Origin: Lunasporangiospora selenospora
Lineage: Eukaryota; Mortierellomycota; Mortierellomycetes; Mortierellales; Mortierellaceae
Direction: 5' to 3'
Length of the DNA stretch: 15,650 nt
Assembly (NCBI GenBank): GCA_015680635.1
Contig: JAABOA010000062.1
Coordinates: 1-15,650, forward strand
Numbering within the stretch: the first letter of the stretch is position 1; every line of letters begins with the position of its first letter. The notes beneath the pieces were generated by a model. It worked only from the letters and a program-made list of their open reading frames with translations. It searched no databases and was not told where the DNA came from. A program made the position numbers and the translations under genes. Below, piece after piece: positions 7,665 through 15,650 of this stretch.

Positions 7665-10521
7665 TTACTTGTACTTTTCAAAGCTTGGCGAATTGAGGAT
7701 GAGGAGGTTCTCTTCTTGCTTACGAATCCATCTCAGTAGCTTGTTTGACATTTGCACCATAGCATTCTTTGATACAAGCGGCCCAAAGGCTGCATAAAGC
7801 TCAAAGCTTGTTGTTATCTAACAGCAAGGTACCACGAGATAGTGACAGTGTTAATATCAAAAAAGACTTTTGTAGTCACAAGAAGCGACATGAGGCAACC
7901 AATAGGTCTTTACCCATCCAAGCATTATTTCCTGATCGCCCGCATGGAACAAAAGCTTTAGAGGCCGTGTCTTCTTGTGCATTCTCTCGTGCATGTGCTG
8001 GTACTGCCGCATTAGTCTCTTTCGCGAGTGGGAGTTTGCGTATGGGTCTGTGAGTTCCGGCATGGTGTACTGCACGTTTGTGCTTGACTTGTATAAGAAG
8101 TGCCTCAGTCCTGGGATCCCCGTATCGCCTAAAATTGCCAGAAAATCAAAGCTATCTTAACAACACAATTCTCTTTTCGAGTTTCTGTTCATTTATGACT
8201 TGTTAGTAAATCAGGGAGTACATACCCACTGCGAATCCGCCTCTAGTTCCCGCTGCAGCATATCCTTCCAGAGAGGCGAGTATTCCCGTAGACTCTAACT
8301 CGTCAACCACCTTTTGCTTCACGCTTGACATCTCAAAAAAGCTGTCCTTGTCAGGTGAAATCAGGAGCATACAAACTTTCTTGGCGATATAACATATATA
8401 TGCATGTAGGAAAGCCTTGTTGTTGAACTTTGGCAGACATAAGGGAGTCCATGATTCAGAACTTTCAAATGTGGTTGATCCCGAAAGCAGATTAAAAATG
8501 AGGTGTAGATCGGAAGGGTGCATAGAGTGCGTCCTGGGCCGTAACAGTGTAATCAGTTGGGTTGGTGTAAGTAGTATGGCATATAAGAGCGGCTATTTAG
8601 CATTACAGTCACATCAAGCGAGGAGAAACATGTTGTTAATTCGTACATCTTGCAAACATTGTCAACAAAGTCTTCTCTATAACTCACAAGGACCATACTT
8701 TGGATTTGGCTCGCCCTAGTACTGCTCCAATCTTATCACGCAGTTCCTTGGGCATTGTTAGGCATTGAATAGCCCCTAACATGAACCCGGCGTAGTTATT
8801 CATTAATTTGCCCAAGCTGTCTAAAAAGATTTCTGTGCCTCCGATGAGTCCTCGAAGGTCAAAGTTGTTGCGCTGCTCAAAAATCCTGGTCATCTGTGAG
8901 TGTGTCAGGACACTGATAATTTGTGCATAGAGATATCCTAGCTGGTCTCGTAACTGCGGATCAAATTAGCAAAGTGCACGCATTGGTGAGTATAAAAGAC
9001 AGACTTATTTTCCTTATAGATAAATAATACATAAATAAACAGCCCTAATATTGGCAAATACTCTACCTGTGTTTCTGACTCTCCTGTTCGAGACACGCAG
9101 ACTAGATACAGGGGCGCCCTTAGTAAGAACACAATTCGACGATCGCCTGCATTGATACACCTTAATGAATCGTCATTGTCGGCAAAGAAACTGATCAAAG
9201 CCTGAATAACGCCCATGTAGCTAGATATCCTTGACTCGTCACCATAGCGGGCATAGATAGGCTTTCCAGCACTGCTGAGAATGAAAAAGTGCTTCCGATG
9301 AGCGGTCCAAGAGCTGACGACCTGGTCGTCGTTCTCATAGTGCTTCGTGTATCCACCATGATTGTTTGAGATATCGTCGGAGTCATACGACTTTGTAGAT
9401 GCTGTCCGCCTGAGACGTAAGGAAGGCTTGCGGATCACCTTTAGTTTGTCTACCGAAAAGAATCATTGCAACATTGGACATCCAGTTAGTCTCTCTACAG
9501 TCACCTCGATTTGAGCCGATACAGTATCGGGACATGTCCCATCGTACCCGAACCGCTCAAGGCTGGTATTATTACCTCTAATCTGCGTCTGGTCTAAGGT
9601 GCTTTCGATCCGCTCGCCGCCTCCAGATACAGACTCGACTTCACTTCCTTGGTCTTGCTCAATAACAAGTGTACGTCGGAATCGTGCCTCTAGGCCATGC
9701 GTTTGTAATTCATCTCGGTCGTGTTCTTCGATCTCCTTCAGGGCCTCCATAGCTGTAGTCGCCGTCATAGTAGGTGGCGCTGTTGTACTGACTCCGTGTT
9801 CAGTGGCTTCTGAATGGTGATGAACAGAACGACCAGCAATAACTGGAGTACTTACGCTACCACTACGACTTTCTCGCGTCCGATCACGACCAGCCTCGCC
9901 CTCAGTGTCCGTGAGACGTCCATCACCTTCGTCTCCACTTTCAGAGGAGCTGCCACTGCCGCTTGTGGTACGATCCAGACCTAGGCCAATACCCTTGCCA
10001 TGGTGCTGCTCATGTGAGGATACTGACATTGGCGCCAGTCCTTTGAGTGGCCGTGTCGCATTGCTGTGGCCTGTCCAACTACTGCCTGCTATAGTCGTAT
10101 GCGAACCCTGTTTTTGAGGTCCTCCATCTCTAGATGAAGTAGAAGATGAGGACAGGGCGAATTCATCGCTTGAGAGAGACTCTGTATCATTCTGTAGAGG
10201 TTGCTGATGAAGTGGAGGCAACTGGTCAAACACGAGAGCAGTTGTCGGGCGCGACTTTGCAGGCATTAACCTCGGGGAAGTTGCGGTCTGGATCGGCGAT
10301 GGAAATGCAGGGGTACCAATGGGCATGGGCGGAGAGAGCGTGGATGCGACTCCTGTTGGCGTTGGTGCAGTAACTGTCGATGTAGGAGCTGCCGATGTCG
10401 AGGCTGCCGAGTCGCTGTCCAGCGCGTGGTCATTGGCGCGACTGCTGGAGCCGCTGTGGTCACCACTGCTATTGTGGCTACCACTGCCGCTGGCATTGGC
10501 TGCAGCGGTGGTGGAGCTCAT
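7665..10521 (-). CDS. MON1: Vacuolar fusion protein Mon1 (6 exons)
   Basis: Mon1 pairs with Ccz1 to activate the Rab7/Ypt7 GTPase on late endosomes, vacuoles and autophagosomes. Exons: 10521-9576, 9449-9067, 8953-8699, 8592-8226, 8128-7914, 7817-7665; phases close to 772 residues and TAA. The first about 315 residues are Ser/Thr/Gly-rich and presumably disordered, including a DEGDGRLTDTEGE acidic patch. The conserved core starts near residue 363 with W..HRKHFFILSSAGKPIYARYG, the first longin domain, and continues with FFADNDDSLR, then DRRIVFLLRAPLYLVCVSRTGE. Then come the LRDQLGYLYAQIISVLT block, FEQRNNFDLRGLIGG, the HPSDLHLIFNLL block near 553, ESWTPLCLPKFN, GIPGLRHFLYKS, RPLKLLF and the C-terminal NKLLRWIRKQEENLLIL. 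All are hallmark Mon1/SAND blocks in family order. Intron 1 has a CTAAC branch site about 34 nt before its acceptor. The start ATG is the first in the open frame; a shorter start inside the disordered tail cannot be excluded. Confidence 0.93.
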
Positions 10522-10757
10522 CACTCTGTGTGAGATGGATGCGACAATGTGATGGGCGATTCTATGAGATGGAGAGCCTAGGCCTGAGGAACGTATGGCC
10601 AGAGAGGGGTGTCAGGGGAAAGAGGGAGGAGAGACGATGGACGGCATCAAGTGCTCAAGCTGACAGTCGATGGGAGACTCGCTTCAAATACGATTCATGT
10701 GACCAGCAAACCGGACTTGAGTCAGCCGTAGTTTGGCACGACCACCAACAACACAGC

Positions 10758-10763
10758 TTTATT
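10758..10763 (-). terminator. Putative poly(A) signal of RCC1
   Basis: The minus strand reads TTCAATAAAGCTGTG, followed by a GT-rich stretch (TGTTGTTGGTGGTCGTG). A hexamer plus GU-rich downstream element is the usual layout of a cleavage and polyadenylation site. It lies about 312 nt after the RCC1 stop and about 237 nt before the MON1 start. Confidence 0.5.
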
Positions 10764-10811
10764 GAAGTATGGTTTTGTTGCGAGTAGTTTAGAAGTTGTA
10801 TTCAAGATGAG

Positions 10812-10828
10812 AAAAAAAAAAAAAAAAA
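10812..10828. repeat. Homopolymer A17 (T17 on the gene strand)
   Basis: An uninterrupted run of 17 A on the + strand. Relative to MON1 it is a poly(dT) tract about 290 nt upstream of the start; relative to RCC1 it lies in the 3' UTR, before the putative poly(A) signal. Such tracts disfavour nucleosomes, but no specific role is shown. Confidence 0.8.
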
Positions 10829-11074
10829 GGAATATAGGGACGGGAGAGTGATGCAAACAGAAAACGAATCAAACGTACAACTCGTCTACCGAGTCTTAGA
10901 GATCCACAACACTACGCGTTGCGGGCTGAGAAGAAAGACCAGCGACTATCACTCCTACAGAAACGATCTATCAAGGACTCCATATAAGTACACCAAATTG
11001 GGGGGTGGGGTGGGAGGCGATTCGGCTTTGTAACCGTGGGCACTCCAAGCTCCATAGGATGCTATTCATGACAT

Positions 11075-12855
11075 TCATTCCTGCTTCTTGGATACAGCCA
11101 GGATAACACTGTGCTGTCCACCACCGGCGACCTTGATCACGCGGCTGTCCTGGATCTGCTGGCCACTGACCTTCTGTGGTGTCTCTACATCCTCCTCTTC
11201 ACCATTGCCGCAGGCATACATTTCGCCGAAACCCCATGCGTAGACGTCGCCATCTTCGGACAAGGCCAAAGTATGATTGCCACCAATAGAAATCGACTTG
11301 ATCTTTGGCAAGCCCTTGATCTCTGTTGGATGACGAATGGCCTTTTTGTGGCTAGTCTTATCATCCTCAACACCAGGCTCGACCGTGTATCCAAGTCCGA
11401 GCTGATGGCTATCAGAGCGGCCAAAGCCAAAGATACGGCCATCCTTGGTCAATGCGATCGAATGGTGCTCACCTCCCTGGATATCAACAATAGTCTCATC
11501 TGCAAGCGACTTGATAGGCGACGCTGTGGGAATCAACTCAACCTTTGCGCTATCATCACCGGATTGACCATAGGTATTGAGACCCCAAGCGAGGGTCTTG
11601 CCATCCTTGTCAATGGCAAACGAGTGATAAGAGCCTGCCCCGACCTTGGCGATGCCTTTGATGCCAACAGACTCAGGGGTAACACCATTGAGCATACGGC
11701 GCGAAACGATCCTCCGTCCAAGTTGCATCTGCTGGCCATTACCCCAGCTATAGACACGACCCGAAGATGTGAGAGCAAGAACGTGATCTGTTCCTGTGGC
11801 AATATCGACTACTTTCTCGAGTCCACTGACAATTGAAGGTGCCTCCTGAACCTCTGCGCTCTTGGAGTGTCCAAGGATACCTTCAGCACTCTGTATTCCC
11901 ATGAGCCAGTGCGTAATTGCAGAGTTGCAAAGAGAGTCAAGGCGGAATTATGAGTCAATGGTTAAAAGATCCCTGACGAGATATGGCCAAGAGAAAGATA
12001 AATAGAAAAAAGGTCTCTTAACTTACTCTGAAAGTACCCCAAGTATAGACTTGACCCTCTTCGGTCAGAGCGACAGTCATTGAGTCTGAGCAAGCAACCT
12101 TGACAACTTTGACATCTTCAAGGCCCTCAACAGGCAAAGGCACATATTCATCTCCCGAGCGAGCCAAGGTCTTTTGGTCATTGACTCCCCACGACCAAAG
12201 CTATCCCATGTACGTAAAGGGTCAACCATAACCAGGATAGATGAAGGAGGACGTCAGCATTGTTATTCAAGGAGAAGGTGTGAAGAGGGGTAAAGCAAGT
12301 TGACCCAACAAGCCTTTTTTTTACCTTGCCCTCGCTTGTCAGTGCCATATTGTGCAATCCACCAGCACTAATGTCAACAATGTTTTGGTCGTTGAGGACA
12401 GCAACATTGGCAGGCTTCTTCCTCAGCGTAATATCCTCGCCCAGTCCAAGCTGAGCGCAATCGCCCGTGCCAAAAACATAAACTTTGCCGACTTCGGTCG
12501 CGCGTTCCGCCACGGGAAGTTCCAAGGATGAGCCGCCTGCAGACTTGGTCTTTTTGAGGTTTGGCGCAACAAAGCCCGAGCTGTTACGGGTACGCTTCTT
12601 GCTCTGAACAGCTCCAGTGGCCGACTTGGTTGCTGCTGGAGATTCGGTCGAAGGAGTCAACCCGGTGGCTTTCGGATGTCAAGGACGAAGAGAATGGAGC
12701 AAACAGATAGGGAGGCGAGTCAGCAGAGCTTTGATTTCTAAAAAGGGATAACGAAAAATGCCGTACAAGTTGATCTCCACGATGGTCGATCCATTGAGAT
12801 GATCAACTGTTATTCCATGAGCTGTGCGAATATAGTCCATGCTCTTACCAGCCAT
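11075..12855 (-). CDS. RCC1: RCC1-family Ran guanine nucleotide exchange factor (4 exons)
   Basis: This is the chromatin-bound exchange factor that loads Ran with GTP in the nucleus (yeast Prp20, fission yeast Pim1). Exons: 12855-12849, 12668-12325, 12200-12027, 11890-11075; 446 residues and TGA, near the family size. The N-terminal tail is basic and Ser/Thr-rich (KKRTR at 26-30, NLKKTK near 39-44), fitting a nuclear localisation and DNA-contact tail. Then come seven beta-propeller repeats with the family pattern G..H..AL...G.V..WG: VYVFGTGDCAQLGLG, AGGLHNMALTSEG, LWSWGVND, DSMTVALTEEG, YTWGTFR, DHVLALTSSGRVYSWG, GSYHSFAIDKDG, LAWGLNTYGQSG, GGEHHSIALTKDG, GRSDSHQLGLG, GGNHTLALSEDGDVYAWGFG and a closing GGGQHSVILAV. 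The 7-nt first exon (ATG GCT G) and the AAAG acceptor before exon 2 are inferred; without them exon 2 has no ATG and meets an upstream in-frame TGA. Confidence 0.93.
12849..12855 (-). other. Inferred 7-nt first coding exon of RCC1
   Basis: ATG GCT G directly followed by a good donor GTAAGA at 12848. Joining it to CC ACC GGG at 12668 gives MAATGLTPSTE and keeps phase. The intron (180 nt) ends in a pyrimidine-rich stretch, a CTTGAC branch-like site and CCGAAAG. An A before the AG acceptor is uncommon, so the acceptor is the weak point. The in-frame TGA upstream of exon 2 requires some upstream exon. Confidence 0.55.
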
Positions 12856-12957
12856 GGTGTGAATGATGTCAGTACTGTGTTTTGCAAAATATGAATCAAA
12901 GCACACAGGGTTGTGAAAAAGATCTGGCGAGGTGATGGGCGCTCGATTCGATGTGGT

Positions 12958-12963
12958 CACGTG
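12958..12963. promoter_or_regulatory. CACGTG E-box upstream of RCC1
   Basis: A palindromic CACGTG in a GTCACGTG context lies about 103 nt upstream of the RCC1 start. GTCACGTG is the classic site of fungal bHLH factors of the Cbf1 type. Position and sequence fit a promoter element of RCC1, but a single six-base palindrome may be chance. Confidence 0.35.
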
Positions 12964-13135
12964 CAATTGGACACAGTGCTGTTGCATACTGCAAGGCTTT
13001 GCTGAACAGTCTGCGAACGAAAGAGCGAAAAGGTGCGCATACAGATGGGGGAACCTACGATAATCACCCCTGCTACTCAGAAAGACCAGAAGTCGAGCCC
13101 TCCAGCAGGAAGAGTCCCAATAAATAACGCCTTAC

Positions 13136-13198
13136 AATTGGAGATTGTGAACTGAAGTCCCCAGCTCTGATGACGATATGTCCTCTAGGTCCATCAAG
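13136..13198 (-). other. Exon-like segment, 21 codons, unassigned
   Basis: It is bounded by a TTTCTTTACTAG acceptor-like site and a GTAAGG donor-like site. The 63 nt are open in phase 0 and read LDGPRGHIVIRAGDF followed by six more residues. The composition looks protein-like. No family is recognised and no linked exons could be built, so it may be chance or a relic. Confidence 0.2.
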
Positions 13199-13815
13199 CT
13201 AGTAAAGAAATGCGCTGCATGATCGAACGAGGCAAAGGATGCTTAGAACGCGAACAAGGAAGGGCTGGTGTATAAAAAAAATCCCCTAGCATCCCTCAGT
13301 GACTCTCGAGGTTGGCATTCTTAATATCAATTTGAGATTAGCCTGCGGTGGGGTCTATGCCATAAGAGATTTGCTCCCTGTCGCCAGGGCCATCCAAAAA
13401 GGCTTCGTTTGGGCAGCGAATCAAACTCTACGTATACTCAACTGCCAGAGAATCATCCTGACTATTGCAATTGAAATACTCTGGATATATGGTTCAGGAA
13501 TGACACAGACAAATGTGCCCATTGATAGTGCGAGAAAAAAAGAAAGACCAAAGGGAGAATGATTCTTGCATTTCTCAATCACATTGGAGACCTTCATGAA
13601 ACCCAAAGCTTAGACCAAGCCGATTCTCCCTTATATACAAAATCTTTTCAGTTCCAATCAAATAGAGAGTTCTCATCCCACAGTCCCTCAACCGAGCTCG
13701 TAAGTCGTAAGCATGACAACTGCAGTAAGTTTACTTTCCCGATAGGTTGGGGCAAAGACGAACATACTCCAAAGATATCCGATCGCTACAATTCGGTCTG
13801 GAGCCACGCCTCCTA

Positions 13816-14240
13816 TCGCCGGCAGCGAGTTTTGAAAGCAACCTGAAGATTCCTGTCAGAGAACCATTGTATCTTTAATGTCCTGTAGCCGACCAGTAAG
13901 AGATTTCGCAATAGAAGACACGCTTTTCCATCCTTCCTGGCACAGCCTACAGTACGCGACATAGACTTGCTAGAAACCCCGTCGTTCGATTTTAACGCTG
14001 ATTCAGGAGTATGTCCATCACGCATCCTTTCGAACAGATTGCTTTCTCTTCCAGCTCTTGGGTCTTCAATGTCTAGTCTAGGCGACTTGTCGAGAGCAAA
14101 CTCCTTCCTCATCAGTTTGATGGTAGGTATTACGGGTCTCTCTCTGAATTTTGAAGAAGTTGTCGAGCTCTCGAGAAAATCATTGTACCTGAGGATAATG
14201 TGATTTTGGGCTAGACCTACATCCTCGTACAAGTTGGATA
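13816..14240 (-). other. Open frame without ATG, possible exon of an unknown or decayed gene
   Basis: The frame is open for about 140 codons from a good acceptor-like site (TTTGTTTCACTTCAG at about 14241) to a stop at 13816-13818. It has no ATG near its start. Charged pieces such as SPRLDIEDPRAGRES are plausible for a disordered protein. An overlapping frame entered at a possible acceptor (TTTCTAG at 13973) reads VYVAYCRLCQEGWKSV and ends at a TGA near 13856. The two cannot both be coding across the overlap, and no upstream ATG exon joins in phase. Not recognised; possibly noise. Confidence 0.2.
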
Positions 14241-14614
14241 CTGAAGTGAAACAAAGGAAAGGACTAAGTAATTATGCAGTGCTGAACGTTGACAAAGAGG
14301 CGAGAGTTGGCGAAGAGCTCGGAGAAGAATAGTAAACTCATTTCATTCGGCTGCATCGCAGTTGAACATAAAGAGAACTACGCTCCCAAGAAGCGCCCTC
14401 TGCATACTATCCAAAATGCAAGATCGACATTCACAGAAAAACCATGGTGACACGCATGATCACGAAATGCCGCCCCGAGACATCTATCAATAGCCGCCTC
14501 TTTCCTCCCAGTTTTGAAGACAAAAAGGGACGGCTCCCTGGGAAAAGTATATATATAATAATAATGGCGTCATTTCTGGCTTCCGTATTGGTTGCTGTCA
14601 AGCTGCTATTTTTT

Positions 14615-14620
14615 TTTATT
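14615..14620 (-). terminator. Putative poly(A) signal of adenosylhomocysteinase gene
   Basis: An AATAAA hexamer on the minus strand within a long A-rich stretch (T-rich on +, about 14609-14660), about 297 nt after the stop codon. Distance and sequence fit a 3' end signal. The extreme A-richness means the hexamer could also be incidental. Confidence 0.4.
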
Positions 14621-14916
14621 TTTTTTGTCTTTTGGTTGAACAAAAAGTTTTTCTGTTTTTTGTAGTTATCCGATTTGAGGACGGAATTGATTATGACGAC
14701 AAAAGAGCGGCACGGACAGACTATGTGCAGGTTGTTTTTTTGGGGTTGGTTTGGATGAAGCAAAGATAAATGGTAAATGGAAGACTATGGTACAAGTTGA
14801 ATTGATCATGGTGCATATTCACAAAGACAGAGCGGGTTTTAAGAGGAACCGACGCATGGGAATTCAAGAATCATGCGAAGCACTTGGACGTCCGGCAAGA
14901 GAGAGCTCCGCTTTTT

Positions 14917-15650
14917 TTAGTAGCGGTAGTGCTCGGGCTTGTAGGGACCATTGACATCGAGTCCGAGGTACTCGGCCTGGACGGAAGTAAGCTTGGTGAG
15001 CTTGACGCCAATCTTCTTCAAGTGAGAAGCAGCGACCTCCTCATCGAGCTTCTTGGGAAGCATGTGGACACCCAAGGGGTAAGAGGCGCTGTCGGTCCAG
15101 AGGGCGATCTGGGCAAGAACCTGGTTAGAGAAAGAGTTCGACATGACGAACGAGGGGTGGCCAGTGGCGCATCCCAAGTTGACCAAGCGACCCTCAGCGA
15201 GGAGGATGATGTGGTTGCCGTTGGCAAGCTGGAAGCGGTCAACCTGGGGCTTGATGTTGACAGTCTGAACAGCGTTCTTCTTCAACCAAGCGACATCGAG
15301 CTCGATATCGAAGTGGCCGATGTTGCAGACAATGGAGTCGTCCTTCATCTCAGCAAAGTGCTCACCACGGATAATGTCGCGGCAGCCGGTGGTGGTGACG
15401 AAGATGTTGCCCTCCTTGACGGCGTCCTCCATAGTGGTGACCTCGAAACCCTCCATAGCGGCCTGGAGAGCGTTGATGGGATCGATCTCGGTAACAATGA
15501 CACGAGCACCCATGCCGCGGAGAGCAGCAGCAGAGCCCTTGCCGACATCACCGTAACCGGCAACAATAGCGACCTTTCCGGCAATCATGACGTCAGTGGC
15601 ACGCTTGATACCATCAATCAAGGACTCACGGCAGCCGTAGAGGTTGTCGA
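14917..15650 (-). CDS. SAH1: Adenosylhomocysteinase (SAH hydrolase), C-terminal part
   Basis: Reversibly splits S-adenosylhomocysteine into adenosine and homocysteine, relieving product inhibition of methyltransferases; cytosolic, NAD-dependent tetramer. The window holds the last 243 codons and TAA, with the gene entering at 15650 in the [19 protein letters not shown] block. About 190 N-terminal residues lie outside. Visible landmarks: the NAD-binding loop [19 protein letters not shown], the following [15 protein letters not shown] strand and helix with its NAD-ribose acidic residue, the [14 protein letters not shown] block, [20 protein letters not shown], and the C-terminal PYKPEHYRY whose Lys and Tyr reach into the neighbouring subunit's NAD site. 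No intron interrupts this part. Codons strongly favour C- or G-ending forms compared with the neighbours, as expected for an abundant enzyme. Confidence 0.97.
   Translation of the reverse strand, partial: DNLYGCRESLIDGIKRATDVMIAGKVAIVAGYGDVGKGSAAALRGMGARVIVTEIDPINALQAAMEGFEVTTMEDAVKEGNIFVTTTGCRDIIRGEHFAEMKDDSIVCNIGHFDIELDVAWLKKNAVQTVNIKPQVDRFQLANGNHIILLAEGRLVNLGCATGHPSFVMSNSFSNQVLAQIALWTDSASYPLGVHMLPKKLDEEVAASHLKKIGVKLTKLTSVQAEYLGLDVNGPYKPEHYRY

Larger units (their letters stand above)
10522..11074. other. Intergenic: RCC1 3' flank and MON1 5' flank
   Basis: This 553-bp gap has no convincing gene. On the minus strand it contains an AATAAA hexamer with a GT-rich downstream stretch. There is a run of 17 A on the + strand at 10812-10828 and a G-rich run on the + strand at 11000-11017. 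The MON1 promoter must fit in roughly the last 220 bp before its ATG if the hexamer ends RCC1. The long + strand open frame across 10395-10787 is antisense to MON1 exon 1 and its promoter and is not supported. Confidence 0.7.
12856..14916. other. 2.06 kb gap: RCC1 5' flank and SAH1 3' flank, no confirmed gene
   Basis: The left end is the RCC1 promoter side and the right 300 bp or so is the SAH1 3' UTR. In between I find no ORF with an ATG start and a recognised family. There are isolated exon-like pieces on the minus strand (13198-13136; 14240-13950; 13972-13856), described separately. Antisense open frames of similar length also exist on the + strand (13967-14203), so open length alone is not evidence. 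No tRNA B-box of the GGTTCGANNCC form was seen. Confidence 0.6.

Noticed and set aside
7377-7739. + strand open frame of 120 codons
   Set aside because: It runs antisense into the last MON1 exon and the intergenic gap, with no family pattern.
12679-12987. Minus-strand open frame of 102 codons
   Set aside because: It spans the RCC1 upstream region, the tiny first exon and intron 1; the frame passes the donor GTAAGA and has no conserved content.
13201-13260. GTTCGAT near 13222 as a possible tRNA B-box on the minus strand
   Set aside because: Flanking bases do not match GGTTCGANNCC and no acceptor or anticodon stem could be drawn around it.
13299-13562. + strand open frame of 87 codons and an opposing hydrophobic minus-strand frame
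   Set aside because: Neither has clear coding support: the + frame begins with GTG, and the opposing minus frame has an ATG inside it but no recognised family. They overlap each other.
14444-14665. Small hydrophobic + strand open frame, possible membrane peptide
   Set aside because: The hydrophobic part is a translation of a T-rich tract (Phe/Leu), which on the other strand is the A-rich 3' UTR of the adenosylhomocysteinase gene.

Overview
This is a piece of a fungal nuclear genome. The evidence is four intron-bearing protein genes, all on the minus strand, with introns mostly 90-150 nt long, GTAAGT-like donors and several CTAAC/TTAAC-type branch sites. The gene families (a fused Nup98-Nup96 precursor, MON1, RCC1, adenosylhomocysteinase), the short introns and the moderate GC suggest an early-diverging filamentous fungus such as Mucoromycota/Mortierellomycota. 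That placement is inference; no marker gene settles it. Layout in + coordinates: 27-7091 is an 11-exon NUP98-NUP96 nucleoporin gene; 7665-10521 is a 6-exon MON1 gene; 11075-12855 is a 4-exon RCC1 gene; 14917-15650 is the 3' part of an adenosylhomocysteinase gene that runs off the window. In transcription order (right to left) they follow head to tail as SAH1 > RCC1 > MON1 > NUP98-96, with gaps of about 2.06 kb, 0.55 kb and 0.57 kb. AATAAA hexamers lie about 250-310 nt after the stop codons of SAH1, RCC1 and MON1. I rebuilt the exon structures by joining GT..AG sites so that phase and conserved family sequence are kept. The NUP98-96 model gives 1821 codons, MON1 772, RCC1 446; all phases close exactly. 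Roles: RCC1 is the chromatin-bound Ran exchange factor that sets the RanGTP gradient used by nuclear transport. Nup98-Nup96 is cut by its own protease-like domain into the FG/GLEBS permeability-barrier nucleoporin and the Y-complex scaffold nucleoporin. MON1 is half of the Mon1-Ccz1 exchange factor for the Rab7/Ypt7 GTPase at late endosomes and vacuoles. Adenosylhomocysteinase removes the by-product of methylation reactions. RCC1 and Nup98-96 share nuclear transport; the other two are unrelated housekeeping genes, so no cluster function is claimed. No mobile element, tRNA, rRNA or CRISPR was found. The points most worth a second look are the oversized NUP98-96 intron 8, which has an early in-frame stop and an internal poly(A) signal that could yield a Nup98-only product; a run of four frame-neutral FG-repeat exons; the 7-nt first coding exon of RCC1; and isolated exon-like segments in the 2 kb gap upstream of RCC1.
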